Positions 22,880-34,217 of a DNA stretch of 64,000 nucleotides are shown one piece after another. Made by a program: the position numbers and the translations under genes. Source of the DNA: Cheilinus undulatus. Taxonomy: Eukaryota > Chordata > Actinopteri > Labriformes > Labridae. Numbering within the stretch: position 1 is the stretch's first letter; every line of letters starts with the position of its first letter. Where the stretch lies: NCBI RefSeq assembly GCF_018320785.1, contig NC_054885.1, positions 6,026,921 through 6,090,920 of the forward strand, in the 5' to 3' direction. The notes under the pieces are model-generated. The model worked only from the letters and a program-made list of their open reading frames with translations, did no database searches and was not told the DNA's origin.

Positions 22880-23334
22880 GGTTTATCCAAATACACTCAT
22901 GTTATACAGAAAGGGGGATGCAAATTCTTATGGGAGATTCATTCATACATAGGGAGGAGTGTATGTTCCCTACCTGCCTGTGTGTGTGCATCTTAAGCTC
23001 CAGGTGTGTGAGCCCCACCCATAATCCGAGGGAGGGGCCGACAGGAGGGGGGCTGAAAGGAAAGTACGAGTCAGGGCTGCAGGTTTCTCTGCTTTTGCAC
23101 AAGCTGTTGATGCAAAGTGAGACATTAATCAGACTTGAGTTTATCGCTGCATACTTGATCATCTCGTGCTCTTTATTTCACCTCAGCGACTGGAAGTATG
23201 GGTTCTTTATCAGGATAGGAGGCCACCAAAGCCAAAGGAAGAACATTAGCAGCAACTTTAAATCAAGACTTTCTGAAGAGGGATTTGGAGTTAAAATCAG
23301 GAAAGATTTGGACTTATTTCCCAAAAGGGAGAAG
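22880..23334 (+). other. Possible untranslated first exon of the gprc5 gene
   Basis: A 185-residue open frame covers 22846-23403 but resembles no known protein. The sequence ends in GGGAGAAG followed by GTACGT at 23335, a strong donor. The next acceptor on the same strand (TTTTTTGTTTCAG, ending 26588) opens the receptor exon. I infer a 5' UTR exon; its left end is unknown. It could equally be non-exonic. Confidence 0.3.
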
Positions 23335-24077
23335 GTACGTTCCTGCTTTTTTCATAAACGTTTGGTGATATTTACAGAAAAACTTATGAGCACAAACTGC
23401 TGAAACTTTGTTTGGTTAAAATCATCCTCTAACTGTGCTGATTTATGCCTCTCTGTCTCCCAAAACTACATTTTCCAGCCATCATTTCATCTCTTTCCTC
23501 TTCTTTGTGATCTTTATAAAGTAAAGCTCAGTCTGGTGTTAAATTTTAAAGGCCTGTGTCATATTTAACCTTGATAAGCATCCTAAAGTTCAGATATAAA
23601 GACGTGACAGTGAAACAAAGGCTCTGTTATGAGCTGCAGGAAGTGTCAGTGCAATCAGCAGTGGTTATCTCACCCCGTCAGTCCGTCACCTTTAGTCTGA
23701 GCTGCAGAAAAAACCCAAGCATGAATGTGTTATACTGTCCGATTTAGTTTAATAAGCTGAGGCAGTTTGAGAACCACCTCTCAAGTCTGTTTTCAGATCC
23801 TATCTACAGCTTTCAGAACTCAAATAAGTATGGCCTTTAGTATAATCTTACATTAATTTGCTAGTTTAATCTAATTCTATGAGGGAGCATGTGGTTTCAA
23901 ACATACATGTCACCTTTGGATGCATTTGACCAAAGTTAGCTCAAAGCTAGCTTACGTCATCAGTGCCTTGGCAGCTATGGACTGATTCGTCTCCAGAATT
24001 TCAATACTTTTACCCACAAATCCATTCTTCATCACTGTTCAACAATAGCTTACACATGGGCTGTTGTAACTGAGGAG

Positions 24078-24365
24078 TCACTTTGGCTCAGTAGGTAGTC
24101 AGTCGTCTCTGGACTGGAAGGTTTCGGTTAGATCTTCAGCTTCTGCAGTCACGTGTCCTTAATCATACTTAACCCCAGAGTGCTCCCACTGCTGCATCAG
24201 TGACGTACGGATGAGTATGAATGAGGTTCATTAATACTGATGGGTACTCTGCATAGGAGCCACAACATCAGGATGTGAATGTGGAGGGAATGTGGTGCAA
24301 AAAGCACGTTGACTAGAAAAACTCCATACAAGCTGAAGTCCAGTCACCATAACTAGAAATACTGT
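24078..24365 (+). mobile_element. SINE-like element with tRNA-like head
   Basis: Begins GTCACTTTGGCTCAGTAGGT (A-box-like TGGCTCAGTAGG) and follows with GGTTTCGGTTAGATC (B-box-like), then CCCCAGAGTGCTCCCACTGC and AATACTGATGGGTACTCTGC, ending in GACTAGAAAAACTCCATACA. The order matches a widespread fish interspersed repeat. No terminal duplication was identified. Confidence 0.5.
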
Positions 24366-25200
24366 AATACTCTTTGGTACTATTTGTCCTAAAACAGTAC
24401 AGTCGTGGTCATTTTAACCCTTAGGGGTGCACGAATACAGCAGTGTGATTTCTTCATACGCACATGATAGCATGAAAACAAAGCTACACTTTGCATAGCA
24501 ATCACTTTGTGTGGAAAGTGTGATTTTTAAGCTTTCTTTCAGTGTTTGTTTGATGTTAATAGGCCAAGTAAAACAAGAAATATGATCATCTAAATTTGAT
24601 ATAAAAATCAGTGTTACACACAAACGACTGTGGACTGGTAGTTTTTTCATAATTTCAGCGTTTTGTAATTTCTTTTAAAAAAATGAAAATATATTGTTTT
24701 AAATAGCAATAAATCTAATAAATTAAGTTTAACTTAAAAAATAGTTGAGGTAGTGCAGAAAAAATAATACCAAACATGAGCTGGGTAAACATTTTCTGAG
24801 CGGATTATATTGTCAAAATAAAAGTATTTAACAAATGGTAAAATAGCCGTGGACCTCTGAGGGTTAAGCTACCTTAGCTTTAGCCAAAGCTAACATAGCT
24901 ACACTGGCTAAATAATTAACAATACTACATAAGCCAGTATTGCTAAGTTAACGTCACCAATGTAAGCATTAGCAAATGTAACTTAGCTACGTAGATATGT
25001 AGTTCATGTGGCTGCTTTGTGAGTTTTATGGCACCTTCCATTAACATCTCACGGTCGTAAATTCAGAGCTGCTAGTCGGATATATCATCAAAAAGTTCAC
25101 TGACCTCTGAATTCCACTTCAGAAAGTCGGAGACACCCCCAGGGTGACCAACGACCTCCTAGCCAATGGAATGCATTTAACTTGGGTGTAATGTCGTTCT
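24366..25200. other. Intron or intergenic DNA, no gene recognised
   Basis: AT-rich. From about 24865 the sequence begins to show GCTAACATAGCTACACTGGC words that lead into the palindromic minisatellite. No exon is supported. Confidence 0.4.
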
Positions 25201-25229
25201 CAGCTCAGACATCTGACATCCAAGGTAAA

Positions 25230-25785
25230 TGGAGCACAGCGATTGCTCCGATAGCTACGTAGCTCCACCAGCTATGTAGCTCCATCAGCTAATCAACTCT
25301 GCTAGCTATGTAGCGCCATTAGTTACATAGCTCCATTAGCTACCTAGCCCTGCCAGCAATGTATCTCCATTAGCAATGAAGCTCAATTAGTTATGTACCT
25401 CCATTAGTTAATTAATACTGCTAGCTATGTGGCTGCATTAGCTTTGTAGCTCCTCCAGCAATGTAGCTCCATTAGATATGTAGCTCCCCCAGCTATATAG
25501 CTCCATCAGCACTGTAGCTACAATAGCTATGTAGCTCCATAAGCTAATTAACTCTGCAAGCTATGTGTTTCAATTAGCCACATAGATCAATTAGCTACAT
25601 AGCTCCACCAGCACTGTAGCTTCATTAGCTATGTAGCTACACTAGCTATGTAGCCTTATAAGCTACATAGGTCCTTTAACTATCTAGCTCCCTAGCTAGG
25701 TAACTCCACTAACTAAGTAGCTCTATTACTTATGTAGCTCTATTAGCTATGTAGCTTGTGCAGTTAAAAGAGCTATGTAAGCTAA
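25230..25785. repeat. Minisatellite of AGCTAYRTAGCT palindromes
   Basis: Roughly 20-25-bp units of the form GCTATGTAGCTCCATTA are repeated across the interval with many substitutions (GCTACATAGCTCCACCA, GCTAATTAACTCTGC, GCAATGTAGCTCC). AGCTATGTAGCT and AGCTACATAGCT are near-palindromes, so each unit can pair with neighbours. No coding capacity. Confidence 0.75.
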
Positions 25786-26588
25786 CCTTACTGAATATTC
25801 TCATAGAAGACGAGAGTTTTTCCTGGATCTGACCATTTACTCAGCTTTATTAGATGTTTAGGTCATCAGGTTTTGCAGGTCAGGTTTTTGACTTGTAATA
25901 TCCTTTCCCTTCTCCTAACCCTAAACCGTAATATAACCCTATTTTATTTAGAACGTTTCATTGTGTGTTTCTGATCTGAGATTTACGGCGTCTCAGATGA
26001 ACGGTCTGTGAGAGTGTCCATCACAGATGAACGGTTGAGGAGGTTGAGGAGTAAAGAAGAGCAACTAGATCATATTAAAGTAAAACATATCTCTCTTCAT
26101 AATAAGAGGTCAAATTTACTAGTCATGTAATCTAACTATAATGCAGTCCTCTGGGTTAAAATCATGATTAACTTTAAAAATTCCATTAATCTTGACTTTA
26201 AAAACTGATCGTCTAGCATCTGTGACACTGAGTTATCCCTCTCGCCTTGAACGGCATGACGTTAGCGCCATATTTGTGAGTATTAATGGTAAATAATGAC
26301 ATCATCCTCAGTCCTAACCTCACCTTGTCTCCATTGTTCCTCCTCCTCTCAGCCTCGTCTGACACTCTCCTCAGCCGTGTTCTGGCATGTTTATGCACTC
26401 CCTCCTCTTCTCACACTAACCTGTCAAATCACTCTCTCCTATTTTCTCCTCAGTGTGACCTTTGTCTCATCCCGTCTTCTTTTTTTATGCTGCCTGTTTA
26501 TCTTCTGCCTGTTATCTCTCTCAGGGAAACTTTATTCAAAGCTTTTAAACATGAGCTATTTCTGCTGACATGTGCTTTTTTGTTTCAG

Positions 26589-27781
26589 GAGAAACGACCT
26601 TGAATATCAAAGAGTCGTAAAGACAGGCTTGGATCCTCCGTCAATGAAAATGGCTCTTTTATCGGAGCAGCACCGATCTCTTCTCCCCGTCCTCGTCCTC
26701 CTCTGTGTTCCTCTTTCGTGTCTCTGCCAGTCAACCAACAGCAGCTCAGCTAACGCCACAGCCAACACGCTGACCACTGCTGCTCCGTCCTCAAATGCAA
26801 CGACTCCAAAGCGTGTGCCGGGCTGCAGGACTGGTCTGAACCCCATCTACAGGTACCTGTGTGACCGCCGGGCAGCATGGGGAATCGTTCTGGAGACGCT
26901 GGCCTCTGCAGGGTTCCTGTTCAGCGTGGCTCTCCTCTTCGGCCTGCTGATCTGGTCCTTCTGGATCTGCATTTCATCGAGGCAACAGCGCAGCAGTATC
27001 GGAGGCACGGTGATGTGCATGTCCATGTTTTTGTTGGCCACTGCCGGGATCTTCGCACTCACTTTCTCCTTCATCGTCCGCCTCACCCCTCAGACTTGTC
27101 CCACCAGGCTCTTCCTCTTCGCCGTGCTCTTCTCGCTGGCTTTCTCCTGCCTGTTGGCTCGCTGTCTCGCTCTGCTGGGCTTCGCCGCAGCCCGTGGTTG
27201 GGGTGAGCCCGGCGTGGCCTTGGGGCTCTTCATAGTCCAGGTGATCATCTGTACTGAGTATCTGATCCTGGTGTTGGTGCGGGACAAGAAGCCGTGCCAG
27301 TACAGCCAGGAAGAGTTCGTCATGCTGCAGATCTACGTGCTGTGCCTCCTGGGGGTCAGCCTCATCCTCTCACTTCGCTTCCTGTGCCGCTCCTGCTTCA
27401 CCTACAGCTACAGCTACTCAGGCCCCGCCCACCTGCAGTGGAGGTTGCAAGCTGCGCTCCTCTTCATCACATTGATGCTCTCCACCTGTATCTGGGTGGT
27501 CTGGATCACCATGCTCACCTGGGGGAACCCTGAAGTGAACCGTCGGCCTCAGTGGGATGATCCGGTGCTCTCTATTGCTCTGGTGGTGAACGGCTGGGTG
27601 TTACTGATGGGGCACGGGTTGTCCCAGATCGCCTTCCTCTGCAGGGGTGAAGCAAAGTCCAAAGATGCCCCTTTGAGCTTCGCTGGATGGACCAGCCCCA
27701 GCGCTGACATCCCGGAACTGAACAGCCCGAAGGAAGGGAAAGAGAACGGGAGCTTTGAGAACGATGGTGAGAACAGGAGAG
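26589..27781 (+). CDS. gprc5-like main exon (signal peptide and all seven TM helices)
   Basis: Acceptor CTTTTTTGTTTCAG ends at 26588; 55 untranslated bases precede the ATG at 26644. The exon ends at AGGAGAG before GTGAGA (27782). Holding the whole 7TM domain in one large exon followed by small tail exons is characteristic of GPRC5 genes. It is GC-rich relative to its surroundings. Confidence 0.93.
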
Positions 27782-30700
27782 GTGAGATGCTTTAACACAA
27801 GTCAGACTGAGTTAGGACCAATTTAGAGGGCTTGTGTTGAGCTTTTTAATGGGACAAAGGATAAGGGGTGCAAAAAAAGGCTTAAAAAACATCTAATCTG
27901 CAACCACAGTTTCAAAAAAGTTGGGGCGCTGTGTAAAATGTTAAGAAAAAAGAATGCAATGATTGTCATTATCTCATAAACCCATATTTCATTCACAGTA
28001 GAGCAGAACATGCTCAGTCTTCTTTGCAGGATGATGCTCCAAATGTTTTATATTAGTGAAAGGTCTGGACTGCGGATAGGGCAGCTCAGCACCTGGACTC
28101 TTATACTGTGAAGCCATGCTGTTGTGACAGCGGTGGGTTAGCATTGTCTTGCAGAAACAGTCAAGGCTTTTCCCTAAAGGAGATGTTGTTTGGACTGGAG
28201 CTGCCCTTGCTATAGGCACTAATGTAACCCCATACTATCAGGGATGCAGGCTTTAGAACTGAGCCAGGATAACAAGCTGGATGGTCCCTCTCCTCTTTAG
28301 TCCACAGGACATGACATCCATGGTTTCTGCACAACAGAACAGTTTAGGTCCATTTTTAATGAGCTTTGGCCCAGAGAAGACGGCAGTGTTTCTGGATTGT
28401 GTTCACATTTGGCTTCTTTTTTGCATGATCCAGCTTGAACTTACATGTGTGGATGACAGACAGTGATTTCTGCAAGTGTTCCGGGGCCCATGCACGGTTT
28501 TCCAGTACAGAACAATGCCTGTTTTCAATGCAGTCGCCCCTGAGGACCAGAAGATCACAAGCATCCAATATTAACCTTCATCCTTGTCCCTTGTAAAAAG
28601 AGATTTCTCCAGATTCTCCAAATCTTATAATGATATTATGGACTGTAAATGGTGGGATATACAAAGTCTTACCAATTTTACACAGAAATATTTTTCTGAA
28701 ATTGTTCCACAATTTTGAGATGCTGGTTTTAATGAATGCAACAGTTTCAACACATGGTATGTTGTTTATGTTCTGTTGTGAATAAAATACAGGTTTATGA
28801 GATCTGACAATCATTATAGTCTTTATTTATTTTCCACCCAGTGTCCCAACTTTTTTGGAATTGGGGTTGTAGATTTATCATCTTATCTTCAACATAAGCA
28901 GCATACCTTTGGTCATTGTGCTTTTTACTTTGAAATTGTGTTAAAATGTGTTTTTTCACATTGCACTGTTACACAATAACACTCATCTGCACCATGAGTG
29001 AAGTTACCCACTCACTCAGTGATTTCCTGCCTGTGGGATGTGAATTCTGTCTGCTCTGACATTGTCAAAATTAGATGTTTAAATATATTTTTTAAAGCCA
29101 TGATTAGAAACATAATACAATAGGGTCAACTTAAAAGATGAAAATATGAAGACAATGACCTATTTTAGTGCAAGAAAGTCAACATTTTTGGGAAAACAAA
29201 CAAAACAAATTTTTAGATAATACACCGTGTTAGCCCGATTAAAGGAAAACTACTTAAGAAGGGTGTTCCACATTATTAAGCAGGCCGCAGGTTTCAAGCA
29301 ATATGGGAAAGAAAAAGGATCTCTGCTGCTGTAAAGAATAAATAGTGCAATGCCTTGGACAAGAAATGAAAACATTAGATATTTCAGGAAAACTTAAGCA
29401 TGATCATCGTACTGTGAAGAAATTTGTGGCTGATTCAGAGCACAGACAGGTTTCTGCAGATAGAGGAATAATGAGGAAGGTTTCTGGTGGACACATTCAT
29501 CCCATAAAGAGAGCAGATGCTAAACATTACAAAGCAGCAAACAGGTATTTGAAGCTGCTGGTGCCTCTGGAGTCCCACCAACCTCAAGGTGTAGGATCCT
29601 CCAGAGGCTTGCAGTCGTGCATAAACCTTCTATTCAGCCACCCCTAACCAATGCTCACAAGCAGAAACAGTTGCAGTGGGTTCAGAAATACATGAAGACT
29701 CATTTTCAAACAGTCTTGTTGACTGATGAGTGCCGTGCAACTCTGGATGGTCCAGATAGAGGAGTAGTGGATGGTTGGTGGATGGCCACCATGTCCCAAC
29801 AAGGCTGTGACGTCAGCAAGGAGGGGGCGGAGTCTTTTTAGGTTGGAATCGTGGGGAGAGAGCTGGTAGGCCCCTTTAGGGTCCCTGAAGGTGTGAAAAT
29901 GACCTCGGCAAAGTATATAGAGTTTCTGACTGACCACTTTCTTCCGTGGTACAAAAAAGAAGAACTGTGCCTTCCATAGCAAAATGATCTTCATGCATGA
30001 CAATGCACTATCTCATGCTGTGAAGAATACCTCTGTGTCATTGGCTGCTATGGGCATAAAAGAAGATAAACTCATGGTGTGGCCCCCATCCTCCCCTGAC
30101 CTCAACCCTACAGAGAACCTTTGGAGCATCCTCAAACTAAAGATCTATGAGGGTGAGAGGCAGTTCACATCAAAACAGCAGCTCTGGGAGGATATTCTGA
30201 CAACTTACAGAGAAACTCAAGCAGAAACTCTCCAAAAACTCACAAGTTCAATGGATGCAAGAATTGTGAAGGTGATATCAAAGAAGGGCTCCTATTTCAA
30301 CATGGAACTTGGCCTGTTAAGATGTTTTTGATTGAAATAGCTTTGATTTGTAAATATGACCTCCTAATGCTGCAGATTCAACAAATGACCATTTTCAGTT
30401 CTTTGCAACCTAAAAAATGTTCTGAAACTCTGTTGTGCATAATAATGTGGAAGAGTGCATTTTGAGTTTTTCATTTTGGAAAAATAAGTTATCATTGGGA
30501 GGTTTGTTCAGTGAAATTAGAATTAAGCTCTAACGGTTGATGATTTGAAAATTGACTGTCATTTGCATCGAGTGTTCAGGGAAATCAAAGAAAAATATCA
30601 TTTGCATAATAGTTTTGAACGCGGTGTAAAGTCTGATATTTACAAGATTTCCATCTCAGAAAGTCAGAGTTTAAAGAGTCAGAAATGTGCAAGAAAAAAA

Positions 30701-33286
30701 CACCTCACAATTACAAGTTTAAAAAGTCTTAAAGTTTATCTGTAGAAACCCCAAAATGTGCAAAGTCTTTAAAACTGTAAATTTACAACTGTGAAAAGTA
30801 AGAAAATGTACAAGAAATCCACCTGAAAACAGTGGTTTGATTTTCAACTTCATAGTCTGGAATTGCTCTGTTTTGGTTCACTTAAATTTACAACTTTAGA
30901 AGTCAAAAGTTTCATTTTTTCACTCATAGTTAACATCTTTTTAAACTTGAGTATCATATGTTTTACTTGCAAACCAACAGCTCCTCTTTATTAGGGCTGG
31001 GCAATTAATCGCAAATTAGATTAAATCGCAATATGGCGCAAAATCGGATGAGTTGCAATATTTCTTATACTTAAAATGTGTCAAAATAGCAGTTTAATAC
31101 ATTTATTTTTTTTGCAGCAGAGATTTTATGCACATTATGCAAACATTCAAGTTTCAACGTTTTTTAAAATTGTTCACAAATATCCTCCTTTTTGTGGTTT
31201 ATACATGTTTTGTTTTCGTCAAAATGAGTGACATAAAAATGATAATCCCTTCCAATAAAGCCATTGGTATCAAATTTGCAAAATGAGCAAAAATAACTAG
31301 TTCATTCTATCTAATATTGAAGAAACTTAGCATTAGTTTGCAGGTCGCACCCCCAGCCGCCATCAGTTTATAGCCAGCTTCACCTCCTCCACCCCAGCTG
31401 CCTCCTTTATAGCTTAAAGCTTGTTGCACCTTCATATTCAGATGGATTAATTGTTTCTGAAATAACTTCATTGCTTACAATACACATTGTCATTTATGTT
31501 TCCATCCATATGGGGGTTCAATCCACATGCTCCCAGGAAAGCCAAAGCATGCTGCTGGACTAACCCAGGGAGCCTCTTTAGACCAAGTAAAACTGTAAAT
31601 CCATTTAGCAATAAAACAGTTTAATGTATGATGAGTGTTCCTGACTAAATGTAGGTTATAATATAGAATGATTTATTGCTTGAATTTGTTCAAAAATGTA
31701 CAGAGCCCCAGACATGACATGGTCAAAAAATAATTAAATTGTGGCCACAATATACCTATAACACGCGCATAAAATAGTAATTCATGGCCACAAAATACTA
31801 ATCCGTGGCCACGAAATAAGTACCATGTGCGCACGTAATACTAATTTGTGGCCACGAAGTAGGTATAATGTGCACACGAAATACTGGTTAATAATATTAA
31901 TATCATTCCTGGACAGTTGGGTAAGCCAATCGAGCGCACCTTCTTATCCTGGTGTCCAACTCGTACCTCCACCGGTGAAGCAACCTGGCTCTCAACATTC
32001 TGTTTCAATGCCTCTCAGTAATAATGGTTCCTTGCAATGCCAGGCTTTTCAGAATGTCTTTCCCAGCCTGAAATAAAATTCAATCATACTATCCCTCTCC
32101 ATCGTGTAGCTTTAGCCCCTTTACTTCATCTACCTTAGTCCTTAGAGAAGGTACGCTCGATTTGCTTACTCAGCTGTCCAGGAATGGTATTAATATTATT
32201 AATTAGTATTTCGTGTGCACATTATACCTACTTCATGGCCACAAATTAGTATTTCATGTGCATGTTATACTTATTTTGTGGACACAAATTGGTATTTTGT
32301 GGCCATGAATTAGTATTTTGTGTGCACATTATGGTTATATTATGGGCACAGTTAAGTTTTTTTTTTGGCCATGTCATGTCTGGGGCTCTTTAAAAATGCA
32401 TAAGTTGAGGAACCTAATAATAATCGCATATTAAATAGCATCACAATACCTGGAAAAAAATCGCAACTAGATTATTTTTGCAAATCGTTCAGCCCTACCC
32501 TTCATTATTATTTTAGAGTGGCCCTAATTCACCGCCGTAATAATGGATGGTTTATACATAGATCTTTTGTCAAGAACAAGTGTATGTGGGCCTATTATGT
32601 TGGGATTTACAAATGAAAAAAAAATTCAATTGATGTTTAATATTTCCAAGTGGGTCACAGGGGCTTAGCTTTTCTTAGATAGGAGTGGGGGGCTCCCTAG
32701 GGTTGGGAACTACGGCTTTAAAAGTCAAAAATAATTTGACCAATTCAAGACATTTTTGATAACGTCACACACCACTGTGACATTATAAGAGCACTCTAAC
32801 ATAGTAAAACAGCTAAAACTGCTCCTACTTTATGCTAAAATAAGCCAAAATGAAGAAGGGGCTTCTTTCCAACCTAACATAAAGAGTCTGAGTCTGCTCA
32901 GCTCTGATGAGCAGAATATAATAGAGCTCTAATGACCTAACTGTATCACATGTCTCCTTTCAGGCCGCAGAGCCGAGCCTTCGCTGCGATCGCCCTACGA
33001 GTCCGGATTCTCCATGACGGTGAGTAATTCAGTGTTAGGATTAGCAATCTGATTCCACATGCTGTAATTAAGCTCTTTGACCTTTCACTGCTGCAGGCGA
33101 TATTAGAGGAGTCACGCTGTAAGGCTAATGAAAGCATGTTTATTATCAGGAGTATTAATTACTGCTAAGTGATTAATGAGCCGTTCTATGTTTCAGGAGA
33201 TCGACCCTGATAAAGACTACACCATCCCCCGCCCTCAGACCACCAACTACCAGGAGCCTTATGATGAATATTACGGACAGGATTAA
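26644..33286 (+). CDS. GPRC5-family orphan 7TM receptor (retinoic-acid-induced class C GPCR, GPRC5A/D-like), three coding exons
   Basis: Exons 26644-27781, 32964-33019 and 33197-33286 join in frame (phases 1 and 0) to give 427 aa. ATG at 26644 (or 26650) begins a signal peptide ending near CLSCLCQ; the longer frame upstream crosses the splice acceptor and is not used. The ectodomain has Asn-glycosylation sequons (NSS, NAT, NAT) and the family's CxxGLNP...LCDR...WGIVLE block (about residues 62-83). Seven hydrophobic helices lie at about 80-107, 121-146, 156-181, 190-213, 225-247, 270-293 and 308-333. PQWDDPVLSIAL before TM7 is a family signature and closest to GPRC5D; the tail ends in KDYTIPRP...YQEPYDEYYGQD, like the IPRA tail of GPRC5A. 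It should sit in the plasma membrane; ligand unknown. The exact paralogue is uncertain. Confidence 0.92.
27901..28871 (-). mobile_element. Tc1-like transposon with degenerate transposase, antisense in gprc5 intron
   Basis: Ends CAACCACAGTTTCAAAAAAG and (right) TTTTTTGGAATTGGGGTTGT are inverted repeats. On the minus strand the order is a DNA-binding segment with TVHNIIIRFGESGEISFYKG (about 28580-28690), then EHLQKSLSVIHTCKFKL and HAKKKPNVNTIQKHCRLL (28356-28568), then a catalytic remnant with QDNANP near 28150-28180. A central part of the catalytic domain is missing, and frames are shifted, so it is inactive. At 971 bp it is shorter than a full-length element. Confidence 0.85.
29240..30480 (+). 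mobile_element. Tc1-like transposon (second family), near full length
   Basis: TTCCACATTATTAAGCAGG at 29267-29285 pairs with ATAATAATGTGGAAGAGTGC near 30440-30460 as a terminal inverted repeat. The plus strand carries the transposase in pieces: helix-turn-helix portion at 29345-29647, first catalytic Asp in VLLTDECRATLDGPD (29617-29841), then MIFMHDNALSHAV (second Asp) and SSPDLNPTENLWSIL (catalytic Glu) in 29984-30331. At least one frameshift and an early stop separate the pieces, so it encodes no active enzyme. Confidence 0.88.
29345..30331 (+). pseudogene. Tc1-family transposase pseudogene
   Basis: DDE-type DNA cut-and-paste transposase remnant. The three pieces lie in different reading frames (29345-29647, 29617-29841, 29984-30331). 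The last keeps the HDN and PDLNPTEN catalytic motifs and the C-terminal FTSKQQLWEDI and LTSSMDARIVKVISKKG segments at close to normal spacing. The stop after GAESF at 29839-29841 and the frame changes show it is not expressed as a whole protein. The relatively good reading suggests a moderately recent insertion. Confidence 0.85.
30481..30990. other. Intronic AT-rich DNA
   Basis: AT-rich, with TTTACAAGATTT and AAGTCTTAAAG words similar to the AT-rich array at 36.6-37.3 kb. No exon. Confidence 0.35.
30992..32497. mobile_element. hAT-like element with TAGGGCTG ends, hosting a nested foldback element
   Basis: TAGGGCTGGGCAATTAATCG on the left and TTTGCAAATCGTTCAGCCCTA on the right are inverted repeats. 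Flanks CTCTTTAT (30984-30991) and CCCTTCAT (32498-32505) agree at 6 of 8 positions. GATTAAATCGCAATATGGCG and TCGCAACTAGATTATTTTTG are typical subterminal words of a vertebrate hAT-like family. No transposase is seen. A separate element occupies 31701-32390. Confidence 0.7.
31701..32390. mobile_element. Foldback element with ~240-bp inverted arms and GTGGCCACAAAATACTAAT subrepeats
   Basis: The left arm (AGAGCCCCAGACATGACATG from 31702) is mirrored by the right arm (ATGTCATGTCTGGGGCTCT to 32389). Both arms contain several GTGGCCACRAAATACTAAT / TGTGCACACGAAATACT repeats, and both lead into CATTCCTGGACAGTTGGGTA / CTCAGCTGTCCAGGAATG around a unique centre (about 31940-32150). Nearby flanks AAAAATGTA (31692-31700) and AAAAATGCA (32392-32400) may be a 9-bp target duplication. 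No protein is encoded. The arms are long enough to form a cruciform or RNA hairpin. Confidence 0.8.
32964..33019 (+). CDS. gprc5-like exon 2 (cytoplasmic tail)
   Basis: Acceptor CTCCTTTCAG, 56 bases, donor GTGAGT. It is phase compatible on both sides and encodes RRAEPSLRSPYESGFSMT after a shared glycine codon. Confidence 0.9.
33197..33286 (+). CDS. gprc5-like exon 3 (C-terminus)
   Basis: Acceptor CTATGTTTCAG. Encodes EIDPDKDYTIPRPQTTNYQE then PYDEYYGQD and TAA (33284-33286). The DYTIPRP segment matches the conserved tail motif of GPRC5 proteins; several tyrosines are available for phosphorylation. Confidence 0.92.
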   Translation, partial: EIDPDKDYTIPRPQTTNYQEPYDEYYGQD

Positions 33287-33505
33287 AATATCACAGCACA
33301 GCTGGACTGATTTATAACAGAACTAAAGCTGAGGGGGGCCCAGCTCATGCACTAATCTGTTAAATATGCAGTTTTTAAGTGTAACATTTTCATGCAAATG
33401 TGTAAAAATGCCTTAATTGTTTTTAAAATGTCACTTGCTGTTGCTGGATTTCCAAATCTTCTGTCCTAAAAAGAGGAAAGAATAAAAAACCCTGACTATG
33501 ACTCA
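33287..33505 (+). terminator. gprc5-like 3' UTR and poly(A) signal
   Basis: A short 3' UTR ends with AATAAA at 33481-33486, preceded by no other strong signal. Cleavage is expected near 33500. Confidence 0.65.
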
Positions 33506-34215
33506 TCATCTCTGCAGCCCCATGGCTTCAGAGTGTCCGGCTTTCTCCAGGCGGGAAATCCACACAACAAAAGCAGAGTGGAAGTGTTTTTCTCCAGCGG
33601 TGTGTGTGCGTGTGTGTCTGTGACGGTGTATAATCATCCTGAGGTGAAAGAAGAGGCGTGAAGCTGCTGCTCTGAAGGTGCTGAGCAGCGCTGAGGACGA
33701 AGAAGAGGAGGAGACGAGATGAGGCACGACAGGAGGAGGGCAGGAGACCTGTCAGCACTTTGGAGACTCGTGTCATCCTTGGTTATCATCTTCATTTTCA
33801 GAGTTACAGTACACAAACTGAGCGAGCTCCTGCAGGAGAATAAGAGGAGAGAAAGGGGGGGTGTTTCTGTGTTTGCACCTTTGGGTTCATGTGAGTTTCT
33901 TCATGTCTGTCACAACTGATGTCAATAAAGGTTTTTGAATAAAAAGTATACATTTCCTTATCAATAAATCACAAAGTTGCTTAACCATATGGAGTCATAA
34001 GATTGCCAATAAAGTTGATGGAAATTTCAGCTAAAATTTATTGATTAACTGTGATTAAAATTAACATTTTTGTTAATGGATAAAGTCCAGTCCTGGATTA
34101 CCTGTGAACATCTCTGTTTGTTAAAGAGCAACAAGAGAAGAATGGTGACAGATGGATGGCTGGATAAATCTGAGACATGACTTTGGATAGGTGACTTAAC
34201 CTGGCAAAGCCAATT
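33506..34215. other. Intergenic, no gene recognised
   Basis: Contains a short GTGTGTGCGTGTGTGTCTGTG tract (about 33600-33622) and a GA-rich purine tract (33695-33760). Open frames here lack recognisable domains. Confidence 0.4.
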
Positions 34216-34217
34216 CA

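Larger units (their letters stand above)
27782..32963 (+). other. gprc5-like intron 1, filled with transposons
   Basis: Five kilobases between donor GTGAGA and acceptor TCTCCTTTCAG contain two Tc1-like elements (27901-28871, about 29240-30480) and a nested pair of inverted-repeat elements (30992-32497 with 31701-32390 inside). No additional exon is visible. Confidence 0.8.

Noticed and set aside
22846-23403. 185-residue open frame as a protein gene
   Set aside because: No domain or family resemblance, poor composition, and a splice donor lies inside it; at most an untranslated exon.
25230-25785. CRISPR-like array
   Set aside because: Units are contiguous and degenerate with no constant repeats separated by unique spacers, in a vertebrate sequence.
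26572-26643. Upstream ATG at 26572 as the gprc5 start
   Set aside because: It lies before the splice acceptor (ending 26588), so it would be intronic; the signal peptide begins at 26644 or 26650.
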